The translations under genes were made by a program, and so were the position numbers. 64,000 nucleotides of DNA from JAJRXR01 sp041402005 (GTDB lineage: Bacteria > Planctomycetota > Phycisphaerae > Phycisphaerales > UBA1924): contig JAWKTB010000003.1 in the NCBI GenBank assembly GCA_041402005.1, forward strand, positions 372,001 through 436,000. The letters run 5' to 3'. Under the pieces are notes generated by a model, which saw only the letters and a program-made list of their open reading frames with translations, did no database searches and was not told the DNA's origin. Below, one piece after another: positions 6,568 to 15,521 of this stretch (within the stretch, counting starts at the first letter, position 1; each line of letters begins with the position of its first letter).

Positions 6568-8343
6568 TCAGGCGGCGGCGTGTGCGTGTGCGGGGCGGGC
6601 GTCGTCGTTGGCGACGACGCTCTGCATCAGCGAGTCCACCGCGGACCGGATCCGGTCGCGCGTCGTCGGCGCCGCCAGCGTCTGATACGTCCGGCCCTGG
6701 AGGTGATTTTCCTGGATGAGCAGATTGCCCGCGGGCGAGAGGATCAGCAGGGGCAGGCCCTGGACGCCGGCGTCTTTCTCCATGTCGAGCAGCTTGCGGG
6801 TGAGCGGGGCGCGTTCGTCCGCCGCGCGCACGCGGACGACGGCGAGTTGTGGGCGGTCCTCCGGGTTGCGTCCCTCGGGCGCAAGGACGAGGCGGATCGC
6901 GTCGGAGGGGGAGGCGGTGACGTAGAGGAGTGGCGGGAGGGTCGAGGCGAAGCGAGCGGGGGCGGGCCCCGATTCGGCGCCGGTGAGCATCGCGATGCGC
7001 AGGTCCTCGGTCATGTCGGGGATCTGCTCGACGAGGGAGTTCATGGCGTCGGGTGGCAGACGCAGGGCGTCGAAGAAGTCCTCGGTGGGGTAGACCGCGT
7101 CGTTGCCGCTGGCGCCGATCTCGAGCGCGTGCACCAGGCGATTGGCGAGCGCGACGACCGCGATGGCGTTGGCGTTCTTCGGGCTCGCGGAGCGCAGGTT
7201 GCTGACCGAGAGGTGGTGGTAGACGATCGGGTCGATCAGCTCGCGGGGCATCGCCCAGGAGCGCATGGCCTCCTGGGCGACCTCGGCGTGGGTCATCAGC
7301 AGCATGCGCTTCTCGAGCTGCTCGAGGGGCAGCGAGAGCGCCTTGGCCTGCTGGGCGACCTGGGCGTACTGCTCCGGGATCGCCTCGGCGAGCAGGATCC
7401 GCCCGATGTCGTGCAGCAGCCCGATCGTGAACGCCTGCTCGGGCTCGATCGCATTGGTACGCCTGGCGAGCTCGGCGGCGGTGATCGCGACCGCGATCGC
7501 GTGCTCCCAGAAACGCCCGGGCGTGAGGTCGGGCAGTGCGCTCGAGTTCGAGAGCTGCTCGATGATGCCGATGTTCGTGACCGCCTGGCGGATCGACTCG
7601 GTGCCGATGCGGACGACGGCGTCCTTGACGCTCGTCACCGGGTCGCCCCGGGTGTAGGCGCTCGAGTTGGCGAGCTTGATGACCTTGAGCGCGATGGCGT
7701 GGTCGACGCGGACGGCCTTGACCAGGGCGTCGATCGAGGTCTCCTTGCGTGCGGCCAGACGCATCACGTTCGCCACCGCCGGCGAGAGGGCCCGCAGCTC
7801 GCTGACCTCCTGGATGCGCTCGAGCAGCTCCGTGCGCACCACGATGGGCTTGAGCGCCTTGAGGGCCTCGACCGCCTGCTCGGTGGTGGGCAGGCTGGAC
7901 TTGGTCTCGGCGGGGGTGAGCTCGACGGCGGGCGATTTGAGCGCCTCGTCACCCGCGGCTTGGGCGATGGGCTTCGGGCGCGACTTGGAGGCGGCGGCCA
8001 GACGCTTGAGGAAGGCGGCGACCGTGAAGTTCGCCTTGAGCAGGCACTGCGACACGCCCAGCTCGACGAGCTCGAGGATGACGCGCTTGTCCTCCATGTC
8101 GGTCAGGACGAGCAGGGGCATGGCGCCGAGTTTCTGGTCGGCGCGCATCGCGCGGATCAGCTCCATGCCCTTGGCGTCCTCGACGCTGGGCTCGATGATG
8201 ACCAGATCGACCGGGTGGGTCGCCAGGTACGCGCGGGCTTCCTCGAGCGAGGACGCCAGGTGCACGCGGTCCTTGCGGGCGCGCAGCAGCAGCGCGATGC
8301 ACTCGCGGACGATCGGGCTGGAGTCGATGAGGAGGACGTTCAT
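6568..8343 (-). CDS. HDOD-domain signalling protein with degenerate receiver domains
   Basis: A 591-residue protein. Residues 1-120 have a CheY-like fold (MNVLLIDSSPIVRECIALLL) but carry Glu51 (LVIIEPS) where the phosphorylated Asp should be; Lys103 is kept. An HDOD domain spans about 178-375 (LRALSPAVANVMRL; HDIGRILLAE with H311-D312), without a GYP motif. The last 120 residues (LLYVTASPSD ... GLPLLILSP) look like a second, more eroded receiver. Such proteins link two-component or stress inputs to downstream partners without known catalysis. Glu51 could lock the receiver in an active-like state. It is monocistronic here. Confidence 0.85.
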   Translation of the reverse strand: MNVLLIDSSPIVRECIALLLRARKDRVHLASSLEEARAYLATHPVDLVIIEPSVEDAKGMELIRAMRADQKLGAMPLLVLTDMEDKRVILELVELGVSQCLLKANFTVAAFLKRLAAASKSRPKPIAQAAGDEALKSPAVELTPAETKSSLPTTEQAVEALKALKPIVVRTELLERIQEVSELRALSPAVANVMRLAARKETSIDALVKAVRVDHAIALKVIKLANSSAYTRGDPVTSVKDAVVRIGTESIRQAVTNIGIIEQLSNSSALPDLTPGRFWEHAIAVAITAAELARRTNAIEPEQAFTIGLLHDIGRILLAEAIPEQYAQVAQQAKALSLPLEQLEKRMLLMTHAEVAQEAMRSWAMPRELIDPIVYHHLSVSNLRSASPKNANAIAVVALANRLVHALEIGASGNDAVYPTEDFFDALRLPPDAMNSLVEQIPDMTEDLRIAMLTGAESGPAPARFASTLPPLLYVTASPSDAIRLVLAPEGRNPEDRPQLAVVRVRAADERAPLTRKLLDMEKDAGVQGLPLLILSPAGNLLIQENHLQGRTYQTLAAPTTRDRIRSAVDSLMQSVVANDDARPAHAHAAA

Positions 8344-8535
8344 CGGCGGGGTACTGGTCTTCCGTGCTGTCGGGGATCGCGGGCCCTGCTCGGGCGCCCC
8401 CCCGGGCGTGCAACGGGGAAGATCGGCCGATTGGAGGGGGGACTCGACGCGGGGCGCGGGGAGGGCGCGTCGTGCGGGCACGGTGCGCCGGGGGGTCCGG
8501 TCTGTGACGGTTGTGACGGGCGTGACGCGTGGGGT

Positions 8536-9228
8536 TTACGCTGACGACGCCCCGCGGAGCTCGTGGAGTGAGGAGATGATCTCAAGGGCGCCCGCATCGC
8601 GCAGGGCGTCGGCGGGGGTGAGGCCCGCGAGGGCGACGACGCGCATGCCCGCGCGGATGCCCGCGATCACGCCGCTCGGGCTGTCCTCGATGACCAGGCA
8701 CGCCGCGGGGTCCGCGTCCATCGCGCGGGCGGCGTGGAGGAAGAGGTCGGGGGCGGGCTTCCAGACGCCGACGTCGTAGGCGCTGAAGACGGCGTGCCCG
8801 TCCAGGTGGGCCCGCGTACTCGGGCACGCGAAGCGGTCGAGCAGGCGGGCGCCCGTGAGCGAGGCGAGCATTTTCTTGGTGGGCCCGTTGGAGGCGACGC
8901 AGCGCTTGGGGGCGCGACCGCCCATCGCGTCGAGCGTGTCGAGCAGCTCGATCACGCCCTCGACGGGCGGGGGCGGCGTGCGCTCGAACGCCTCGTACAT
9001 GCGCGCGCGGTAGGTCTCGATCAGGCCGGGGAGCTGGCGGCCAAGGCGCGCCTCGACCTCGGCGCGGATCTCGTGCAGGTCGCGACCCTTGAAGCGCCGG
9101 ACGGATTCGTCCGGGGTCATCGCCCAGCCGGCCTCGCTGACGCAGGCGGCGAGGAGGGCGTTGGTCAGGGGCTCGGTATCGACGAGCACGCCGTCGCAGT
9201 CGAAGATGATGAGGTCGTGGTCGAGCAC
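8536..9228 (-). CDS. HAD-superfamily hydrolase, beta-phosphoglucomutase/phosphatase type
   Basis: A 230-residue HAD protein. Motif I is IIFDCDGVLVDTE with nucleophile D10 and acid/base D12; motif II is VASNGP; the conserved lysine is in VWKPAPD; motif IV is VIEDSPSG. A four-helix cap of about 70 residues after motif I puts it in subfamily IA, with small phosphatases of sugar phosphates and beta-phosphoglucomutase. The start is GTG 9226-9228, 7 bases after the metG stop, so it is read with metG. The substrate cannot be assigned from sequence. Confidence 0.85.
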   Translation of the reverse strand: MLDHDLIIFDCDGVLVDTEPLTNALLAACVSEAGWAMTPDESVRRFKGRDLHEIRAEVEARLGRQLPGLIETYRARMYEAFERTPPPPVEGVIELLDTLDAMGGRAPKRCVASNGPTKKMLASLTGARLLDRFACPSTRAHLDGHAVFSAYDVGVWKPAPDLFLHAARAMDADPAACLVIEDSPSGVIAGIRAGMRVVALAGLTPADALRDAGALEIISSLHELRGASSA

Positions 9229-9235
9229 GAAGGGC

Positions 9236-11074
9236 CTACGACCCGGGGGCGGGGTCTTTCACGTCGGCGCGCATGAAGAGGGCGTCGCCCTTGGAGATCT
9301 TCTGGCCCGGCTTGAGGGAGTAATCGCCGCCCCACTCGGCGAGTTTTTCCAGGGGCGCGACGAAGCCGGAGTTGGGGTCGTTCGGATTGTTGAGATGGTT
9401 GCAGTTCCAGTTCCGCCAGAGTTCGGCCATTTTTTCGGGCATCGCGGGGGAGAGGAGGAGCGAGGCGATGCGGAGGGCTTCGGCGCAGTGATAAAGGATG
9501 GCGGCCAGAGTCGTTCGATTATCCAACTGCTTCACAACCCGTTCACCATCGAGATCCTTCGCTATCGAGAATGGGCGTGATACGCCCACATACAGATCTA
9601 CGAAGGAGGCAAGCAGCTTTCCTTGCTGTAAAGCTTGATCTAATCGCAGTAGCTCCAATGCTTCCAGTGATTGGCGCACAAGCCCTGTTGCGTTGTCGCG
9701 CATATCAAACTCTGGCGAATCGTCTGGATAGTCCTCGGCGTAGGTACGAGAGTAGATAGGTTCCATATCGCTGAGCTTGAGAGTCTTGGATTCTCCGCCC
9801 GGTGGTGGTGGGCCCGTGAAAGAACCAAACCCCACCGTGTCATGTGGGTCAGGCAGCATGCCCTCAAAATATTTCTCGATCATGTTCGCCACGCGGCTGG
9901 TGGCGTTGCCGATGCCGTTGGCCAGGTCGGCGTTGTAGACCTCGACGAAGCGCTGGTACGCGAAGTCCGCGTCGGTCGCGCCCAGGGGGCCCTGGGTGGT
10001 GAGATACCAGCGGACCGCGTCGAGCGAGTACCGGTCGGCGTACGCGCGGAGCGTGTCGATCTCGATGAAGTTGCCGAGGGACTTGCTCATCTTCTTGCCC
10101 TCGGCGATCCAGTACGCGTGCGCGTACACCACGCTCGGCGGGCGCTCCCCCAGCGCGTGCAGCATCGCGGGCCAGATCACCGCGTGGAACCACAGGATGT
10201 CCTTGGCCATCAGATGCACGATCTGAGGCTCGGCTCCTGCTTCTCGGAGGGGGGGGCTTCCAGCCCCCCCGCGCTCGAGCGGCGGCCAGAACCTCCGGCG
10301 GACATCCGTGTCCATCGTCGTCAGGTAGTTGCACAGCGCCTCGATCCAGACGTAGATCCGGTGGTCGGGGTCGGCGGGCATCTTGATGCCCCAGTCCTCG
10401 TCGCCCGGCTTGATGCGCCGCGAGACCGGGACCTTCTGCAGGCCCTGGTTGATCCGCCCCATCACCTCGTTCTTGCGCTGCTCGGGGAGCACGCGGATCG
10501 CGCCCGACTCGATCTGCGCCTTGAGCCACCCCTCGTACTTGTCGAGGCGGAAGAAGTAGTTCTGCTCGGTGCGCTTCTCGAGGGGCTTGCCGGTGACCGG
10601 GCTCTTGTAGTCGTTCTCCTTGGCGACGGTCTCGGTCAGGTATTCTTCTTGAGAGGCGTCGAACCATCCCTCGTAGTCGCCCAGCTCGATGTCGCCCTGG
10701 TCAAGGAGGCGCTTGATGTAGGCGCTGGCCTTGTCCTTGTGGCGGTCCTCGGTCGTGCGCACGAAGTCGTCGTTCGAGAAGTTCATGAAGGCGAAGGCCT
10801 CGCGGAACCGGTCCGCGTTCAGGGTCGCCCACTCCATGGGGGACATCCCGTGCTCGCGGGCGGAGGCGACGACCTTCTCGGCGTGCTCGTCGGTGCCGGT
10901 CAGGAGGAAGACGTCCTTGGAGGCGTCGTCCGGGGAGGTGTGGGGGAGGGCCTGGCCCCGGATGAGGCGCTGGGCCCGGGCGGCGACGTCGGCGATCAGG
11001 GTGGTGTAGCAGTGCCCGATGTGGGGGCGGTCGTTGACGTAGTAGATCGGCGTGGTGACGTAGTAGGGGCCCAT
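9236..11074 (-). CDS. metG: Methionyl-tRNA synthetase, zinc-less form
   Basis: A 612-residue class I synthetase charging tRNA-Met. PHIGH (17-21) and KMSKS (328-332) are the two ATP-binding signatures; YVWIEALCNYL and HLMAKDILWFHAVIWPAML are typical core segments. The connective-peptide knuckle, at EGWFDASQEEYLTE (about 135-148), has no cysteines, so no zinc site forms. Residues about 266-283 (LERGGAGSPPLREAGAEP) are an insertion relative to the usual WPP-x-QIVHLM join and are encoded by a palindromic element. Bases about 9480-9870, coding the C-terminal helical domain, are clearly AT-richer than the rest. There is no C-terminal tRNA-binding domain. Confidence 0.93.
   Translation of the reverse strand: MGPYYVTTPIYYVNDRPHIGHCYTTLIADVAARAQRLIRGQALPHTSPDDASKDVFLLTGTDEHAEKVVASAREHGMSPMEWATLNADRFREAFAFMNFSNDDFVRTTEDRHKDKASAYIKRLLDQGDIELGDYEGWFDASQEEYLTETVAKENDYKSPVTGKPLEKRTEQNYFFRLDKYEGWLKAQIESGAIRVLPEQRKNEVMGRINQGLQKVPVSRRIKPGDEDWGIKMPADPDHRIYVWIEALCNYLTTMDTDVRRRFWPPLERGGAGSPPLREAGAEPQIVHLMAKDILWFHAVIWPAMLHALGERPPSVVYAHAYWIAEGKKMSKSLGNFIEIDTLRAYADRYSLDAVRWYLTTQGPLGATDADFAYQRFVEVYNADLANGIGNATSRVANMIEKYFEGMLPDPHDTVGFGSFTGPPPPGGESKTLKLSDMEPIYSRTYAEDYPDDSPEFDMRDNATGLVRQSLEALELLRLDQALQQGKLLASFVDLYVGVSRPFSIAKDLDGERVVKQLDNRTTLAAILYHCAEALRIASLLLSPAMPEKMAELWRNWNCNHLNNPNDPNSGFVAPLEKLAEWGGDYSLKPGQKISKGDALFMRADVKDPAPGS
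10249..10270. repeat. Short palindromic insertion inside metG
   Basis: GGGGGGGCT and AGCCCCCCC form a 9-bp stem with a 3-base loop. It lies within an in-frame stretch of about 54 bases that adds 18 residues to MetRS between conserved blocks, as coding-sequence palindromic elements do. Confidence 0.6.
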
Positions 11075-11126
11075 CGTCGGAGTCTACGGGGGTGGGACCG
11101 GGGCCGATCGGCGTTAGGATGGGGCG

Positions 11127-11693
11127 ATGGGCGGCAACAGACGATTCGGGCGTGGGTTGGCGGGACTGGGCGTGCTCTGTCTCGCGGGCGTGCTGATCGC
11201 GGGATCGGGGTGCAGCGAGGTGGCGCAGCGGCGGCGACGCAAGCGCCCGCCACCCCCGGAGCCCAAGCTCCCCGAGGACACGGATCCTGCGCTCTTCGCG
11301 TTCGTGGACGCCCCCTACGAGGGCGAGCAGCGTCAGACCCGCCCGGTGATGATCTACGCCGACACGCCCCAGAACGCGGACGCGCTCGAGCAGCTCGCGG
11401 TCCTGGGCTCGGCGGGGGATCTGCTCGACGACCGCGAGGTGATCGTGGTCGAGATCTACGGCGACGGGGTCTCGCGGTATCGGGGCGAGCCCCTCTCCCC
11501 GGCGTCGGCCAAGAGCTGGCACGACCGGTACCGGGCGGGGCGGTGGGACTTCGAGGTGGTGCTGATCGACAAGGACGGGGGGGTGCGGCTCCGCAAGCCG
11601 CGGGTCGTGACTGCCCAGGAGCTGGCGGACACGATCGACGCGACCCCGCTGCGTCGCCAGGAGGTCTACCAGCGGGAGCACGGGAGCGAGTAA
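11127..11693 (+). CDS. DUF4174-like lipoprotein
   Basis: A 188-residue protein with an Arg-containing N-terminus, a hydrophobic stretch and a lipobox (LIAGSGC, Cys29), so it should be a lipid-anchored envelope protein. A basic Pro-rich linker follows (RRRRKRPPPPEP). The C-terminal 120 residues hold thioredoxin-fold-like segments: PVMIYADTPQN, REVIVVEIYGDG and the closing DFEVVLIDKDGGVRLRKPR, which resembles DUF4174. The usual redox cysteines of thioredoxins are absent. Upstream, the divergent metG starts 52 bases away. The biochemical role is unknown. Confidence 0.7.
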   Translation: MGGNRRFGRGLAGLGVLCLAGVLIAGSGCSEVAQRRRRKRPPPPEPKLPEDTDPALFAFVDAPYEGEQRQTRPVMIYADTPQNADALEQLAVLGSAGDLLDDREVIVVEIYGDGVSRYRGEPLSPASAKSWHDRYRAGRWDFEVVLIDKDGGVRLRKPRVVTAQELADTIDATPLRRQEVYQREHGSE

Positions 11694-11907
11694 CCGGGTC
11701 GCGTCAGGAGAACTCCGAAGGGGTGGGTTCGGTATGAGGGGCGAGAACGGGGCCCTGGAGGCCCCTGTGGGCCCCTCCTCGGGGTGTCGCCGGCGGCGGG
11801 CGGCCGAGAACTCGGTCATTCGGCGCGTTATGGCCTTATGCTGGCGACTCGGGCGGAATAGGCGCCCGGGCATGGGGTGTTGGCCCCCCTGATGGAAGGG
11901 CTCCGGG

Positions 11908-12519
11908 TTGGATCGCGATCAGTTCGAGAAGCTCGCGCTCGAGCACTTGGACGCCGTCTATCGGATGGCGGTTCATCTGACGCGCGACCCGGGCGAGGCG
12001 GAGGACCTGGTGCAGGAGGTGTACGCCAGGGCGTTTCGTCCGGGGACGATCGAGCGGTTCGAGGATCGTTCGGAGGACGGCGAGTCGGGGGGGATGCGGT
12101 CGTGGCTGTTCGCGATCACGCACAACGTGTTCTACACGCGTCTGAAGCGGGAGAAGCGTCAGCCGACGGCGGTGGATGGGTTCTACGCGGAGGAGGGGAC
12201 GGAGCGGGCGCCGGACGAGCCGCCACCTGTCTTCGACCGCTCGGGTTTGGATTGGGAACACGTTGATTCGCGTCTGAAGCGCGCGATCGACGATCTGCGG
12301 GATGAATATCGCGAAGTGCTGATGATGTGGGGCGTGGACGGGTTGAAGTACCGGGAGATCGCGGCGATCCTGGACGTTCCGATCGGGACGGTGATGAGTC
12401 GCCTGCACCGGGCCAGGAAGACCCTGGCGGACAAGCTGCTCGAGGACACGGAGGCCGCGGGCGAACTGGGCGTGACGGGGCTGGCCCGTCGATCGGAAGA
12501 GAAGGAACGGACGGCGTGA
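11908..12519 (+). CDS. ECF-type RNA polymerase sigma factor
   Basis: A 203-residue sigma-70-family protein with only regions 2 and 4. Region 2: LDAVYRMAVHLTRDPGEAED and LVQEVYARAF (about 13-45), then MRSWLFAITHNVFYTRLKRE. Region 4: LRDEYREVLMMWGVDGLKYR followed by EIAAILDVPIGTVMSRLHRAR (about 130-172). The start is TTG 11908 because GGAAGGG lies 7 bases upstream and the homology begins immediately. A long acidic linker (about 90-115) separates the regions. The stop overlaps the GTG of the next gene (GTGA), which encodes its likely anti-sigma factor. Confidence 0.9.
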   Translation: MDRDQFEKLALEHLDAVYRMAVHLTRDPGEAEDLVQEVYARAFRPGTIERFEDRSEDGESGGMRSWLFAITHNVFYTRLKREKRQPTAVDGFYAEEGTERAPDEPPPVFDRSGLDWEHVDSRLKRAIDDLRDEYREVLMMWGVDGLKYREIAAILDVPIGTVMSRLHRARKTLADKLLEDTEAAGELGVTGLARRSEEKERTA

Positions 12520-13487
12520 GCGGGCACGAGGCGAGACAGGACGGGACGGAGCCCTCGCTGGCGGCGCGTCTTCGGATGGCGGCCGACAGCGAGTTGGGCG
12601 AGCCCGAGCGCGAGGCGCTCGAGTCGCACTTGGCCCGCAGCCTCGAGGACCGGGCGCGGATCCAGTTCGAGCGGGAGCTGCGCGATTCGGTCGGGCGGGT
12701 GATGGGGGGCGTGCGGGCGCCCGAGTCCCTGCGGGCCCGCGTGGGCGAGATCATCGCGGCGTCGCGCGAGGACGCTGCGGGGCGCGCCGAGACCCCGGTC
12801 GTGAGCCACCAGGCGCATCAGTCACACGAGGACCGCGGGCCGGCTCGCCTGGCGTCACACACACGCCAGCGGTCGTTCTGGACGCGGAGGCACGCGATGG
12901 GCGCCCTGGTGGCGGCCGCGGTGCTGGTGGTCGCGTCGGTCTTCATCGTGCGCATGGCGAGCATCACGCGTGTGCCCCTGAACGCGGCACAGGAGTCGTA
13001 CCGGGCGGAGCTGGTCCACCACGTTGCCAACGAGCACCGTCGGATGGAGGACCCCGAGGCGCGCGATCAGAAGCTCGTGATGCACGACCCCGAGGAGGTC
13101 GAGCGGTTCTTCGACGAGGTGATCGACGCCCCGGAGGGGGACGTCAAGGACCTCATCGAGAGCACCGCCGGGTGCGCGTTCAGCGGGGCGGGCAACTGCC
13201 ACGTCCCCGGCGCGACCGGCGCCTCGGCGCACATCCAGCTCGACGTCAAGGTCGGCGCCGCGGTCACGCCGGTGAGCGTGTTCGTCTGTGCGGACCCCGG
13301 GGAACTGCCCCTGCAGGTCGGCACGACGTACGTCATCGACACGGAGGCGTGCGGCGAGGGCAAGACTCGCGTGCTGGCCTGGACGGATGGTCGCCTGCTG
13401 TACGTGGTGGTCTCGGGGACGGTCCACGACGCCTGCCCCTCGATCCTGGCGCGTTTGGGGCGTCCTTCGCCCAGCCGTCGCCTCTGA
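12516..13487 (+). CDS. Probable membrane anti-sigma factor with Cys-containing outer domain
   Basis: A 323-residue single-pass membrane protein. Residues 1-85 are helical and charged (ARLRMAADSELGEPEREALE), placed like anti-sigma cytoplasmic domains but without the HxxxCxxC zinc motif. One helix spans about 128-147. The outer part (150-323) has several cysteines (STAGCAFSGAGNCH, FVCADPGE, DTEACGEGK, HDACPS) that could form disulfides or sense redox or metals. The GTG start overlaps the sigma gene stop. Role as the partner of the sigma factor is inferred from coupling and topology. Confidence 0.75.
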   Translation: MSGHEARQDGTEPSLAARLRMAADSELGEPEREALESHLARSLEDRARIQFERELRDSVGRVMGGVRAPESLRARVGEIIAASREDAAGRAETPVVSHQAHQSHEDRGPARLASHTRQRSFWTRRHAMGALVAAAVLVVASVFIVRMASITRVPLNAAQESYRAELVHHVANEHRRMEDPEARDQKLVMHDPEEVERFFDEVIDAPEGDVKDLIESTAGCAFSGAGNCHVPGATGASAHIQLDVKVGAAVTPVSVFVCADPGELPLQVGTTYVIDTEACGEGKTRVLAWTDGRLLYVVVSGTVHDACPSILARLGRPSPSRRL

Positions 13488-13635
13488 GGCACTGAGCACA
13501 TCGCGATCTCGGCGGGGCGACCTGTCGTAGCAGGGGAGGGACCCGCGTCCGCTCGTGTTATCTCGGTGGAGCGGCGGGGTTTGTGCGATCGGGGGGCGGG
13601 AGAGGCCGAATATCATGCCGCGGAAGGAGCAGGCC

Positions 13636-15402
13636 ATGATCGGACGGAGCGGCGTCGCGCTGATGGCGTTTGCGGCGTGCCTGGGGGTGGCCCCCCTGGC
13701 GCAGGCGCAGAACGCGCTGGACCAGGATCTGTACCAGTCCGCCACGCCTACGTCGGGGCGGGTGGACACGTACGCGGGTGGGGCGCGCCCGATCAACTCG
13801 GTCAACCGGTCGGCCTACGGGCAGTTCACGGGCCTGAACCCGATGGGGGACGGGCGGCTGCTCGACCAGAACCTGAGCCTGACGACTCGCTACAACGACA
13901 CGACGCGCGTGGACCCGCTGCAGGAGATGCGGTTCCGCAGCGCGGTGGTGACGGGCAACGCGCCGGGCGGTCTGTCGTTCCGGGGTGACGCGGGGTACGG
14001 GGCGGCCCGGGCGTTCCGCGGGGACCTGGGCTCGGACGACCTGTTCGCGTACAGACGTGACTCGCTGTACTCGGGACTGATCGGCGCCGGGATCCGCGGG
14101 ACGGACGCGCTGCAGTACCAGATGTCGATGACGACGGGGTCGCAGTTGCCGCCCCAGCTCGTGGGCGATCTGGTGGTGGACCGGTCGTTTACGACGCGCG
14201 CGCCGGCGCTGTCGGCGGAGCAGGGTCGGGCGGCGGACGTGGGGGATTCGAAGCCCCTGGCGCGACGCCCGGCGACGACCGAGGTGGACGACGGCTCGAT
14301 GCACGCGATGCTGCGTTCGACCGCGGCGTACACGACGAGTATGAGCCTGCAGCCGGTGCTGCTCAACCGGTTCGGAGCGCAGGACCAGATGCCGGACATC
14401 GGGGTGACGGCGTCGACGCTGCGGGGGATCCGCCTGTCGGCGTTGCCGGAAGGGACCGAGTCGCCGACGGCGCAGCAGCGGATCGACGATTCGGCGCGGG
14501 GAGAGCAGGCGGTCGAGGGGACGGGGCGGATCGAGACGGGGTACGACGCGGTGATGCGTCAGTTCGCCGAGGCGGACGAGGCGCTGCAGAAGGAGCGCGA
14601 GGACCGCGAGGTTCAGGCGACCGAGAAGTCCTGGATGGACCGGATCGCGGAGTTGCAGAAGCAGGTGAGCGAGGGGAACAAGCCCTCGACGGAGCAGCAG
14701 GGCGGGGAGGCGACGCCAGGCGAGGAGCCCTCGGGCGGCGAGTCCGAGCAGACCGAGCCCGACGACCTCGACAAGCTCCAGGAGCTGGGGGTCTACGACG
14801 AGGAGACGGTCGAGCTCCTGCGGAGCGTGCGCGAGCCGGTGAAGAACCTGGTGGACCCCTCGTCGGCTCAGAAGCGAGATCCGTACGCCGAGCACATGGA
14901 GGTCGGGCAGCGGCTCCTGACGCAGGAGCGTTTCTTCGACGCCGAGGAGCGGTTCACGCGGGCGATCGGGGTCCGGTCTGGCGACGTGATGGCGCAGGTT
15001 GGGCGGATCCACGCGCAGATCGGCGCGGGGATGTACGTGTCGGCGGCGCTGAACATGCGGGTGCTGCTCTTGCAGCACCCCGAGATCGTGGGCGTGCGCT
15101 ACGACGAGAAGCTGCTGCCGGGCAAGAACAGGCAGAAGGCGATCTTCCAGCGTCTGCGCGAGAAGGCGGGCATCGACGAGAAGGGGCAGGTCGGGACGAC
15201 GAGCGACCCGCAGCTCCAGCGTGAGTGCGGCCTGCTGCTCGCCTACTTCGGGTACCAGTTCCACGACCCGGCGGCGATCGACCAGGGCCTCGACGCGTTC
15301 GAGTCGGTCACCGACGAGCATGCGGACGACAAGGTGTTCGACGTCGACCGTCGCCTGCTCGAGCTGGTTCGGCGCGTGTGGGCGCCCGAGTCGGCGCCCT
15401 GA
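13636..15402 (+). CDS. Large secreted TPR-like protein
   Basis: A 588-residue protein. ATG 13636 follows GGAAGGAG and begins a clean signal peptide (IGRSGVALMAFAACLGVAPL, cut near AQA-QN). The central region is low-complexity and Ser/Thr/Gly-rich, then Glu-rich and coiled (about 300-350). The C-terminal 170 residues contain TPR-like helices (LLTQERFFDAEERFTRAIGV; DVMAQVGRIHAQIGAGMYVS; LLLAYFGYQFHDPAAIDQGL). It probably acts in the periplasm as a scaffold. No catalytic motif or named family is recognised. Confidence 0.75.
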   Translation: MIGRSGVALMAFAACLGVAPLAQAQNALDQDLYQSATPTSGRVDTYAGGARPINSVNRSAYGQFTGLNPMGDGRLLDQNLSLTTRYNDTTRVDPLQEMRFRSAVVTGNAPGGLSFRGDAGYGAARAFRGDLGSDDLFAYRRDSLYSGLIGAGIRGTDALQYQMSMTTGSQLPPQLVGDLVVDRSFTTRAPALSAEQGRAADVGDSKPLARRPATTEVDDGSMHAMLRSTAAYTTSMSLQPVLLNRFGAQDQMPDIGVTASTLRGIRLSALPEGTESPTAQQRIDDSARGEQAVEGTGRIETGYDAVMRQFAEADEALQKEREDREVQATEKSWMDRIAELQKQVSEGNKPSTEQQGGEATPGEEPSGGESEQTEPDDLDKLQELGVYDEETVELLRSVREPVKNLVDPSSAQKRDPYAEHMEVGQRLLTQERFFDAEERFTRAIGVRSGDVMAQVGRIHAQIGAGMYVSAALNMRVLLLQHPEIVGVRYDEKLLPGKNRQKAIFQRLREKAGIDEKGQVGTTSDPQLQRECGLLLAYFGYQFHDPAAIDQGLDAFESVTDEHADDKVFDVDRRLLELVRRVWAPESAP

Positions 15403-15428
15403 GCGCGGGCCGGCCTGATTGAAGGTCG

Positions 15429-15483
15429 CCGCGAGCGTGAGCTCGCGACGGACCGCCGGGGCATCGCGAGCTGACGCTCGCGG
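15429..15483. repeat. Inverted repeat of GAGCGTGAGCTC type
   Basis: Bases 15429-15447 (CCGCGAGCGTGAGCTCGCG) and 15465-15483 are reverse complements with one mismatch in 19; each arm is itself partly palindromic. It sits between convergent genes, where it could act as a two-way terminator. It also resembles dispersed repeats known from planctomycete genomes. Confidence 0.6.
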
Positions 15484-15521
15484 CTCGCTTCAGAGATGCG
15501 TATGTGCGGCTCGAAACGCGA

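Noticed and set aside
6568..8343. HD-GYP cyclic-di-GMP phosphodiesterase
   Set aside because: Only one HD pair and no GYP motif; the spacing fits HDOD.
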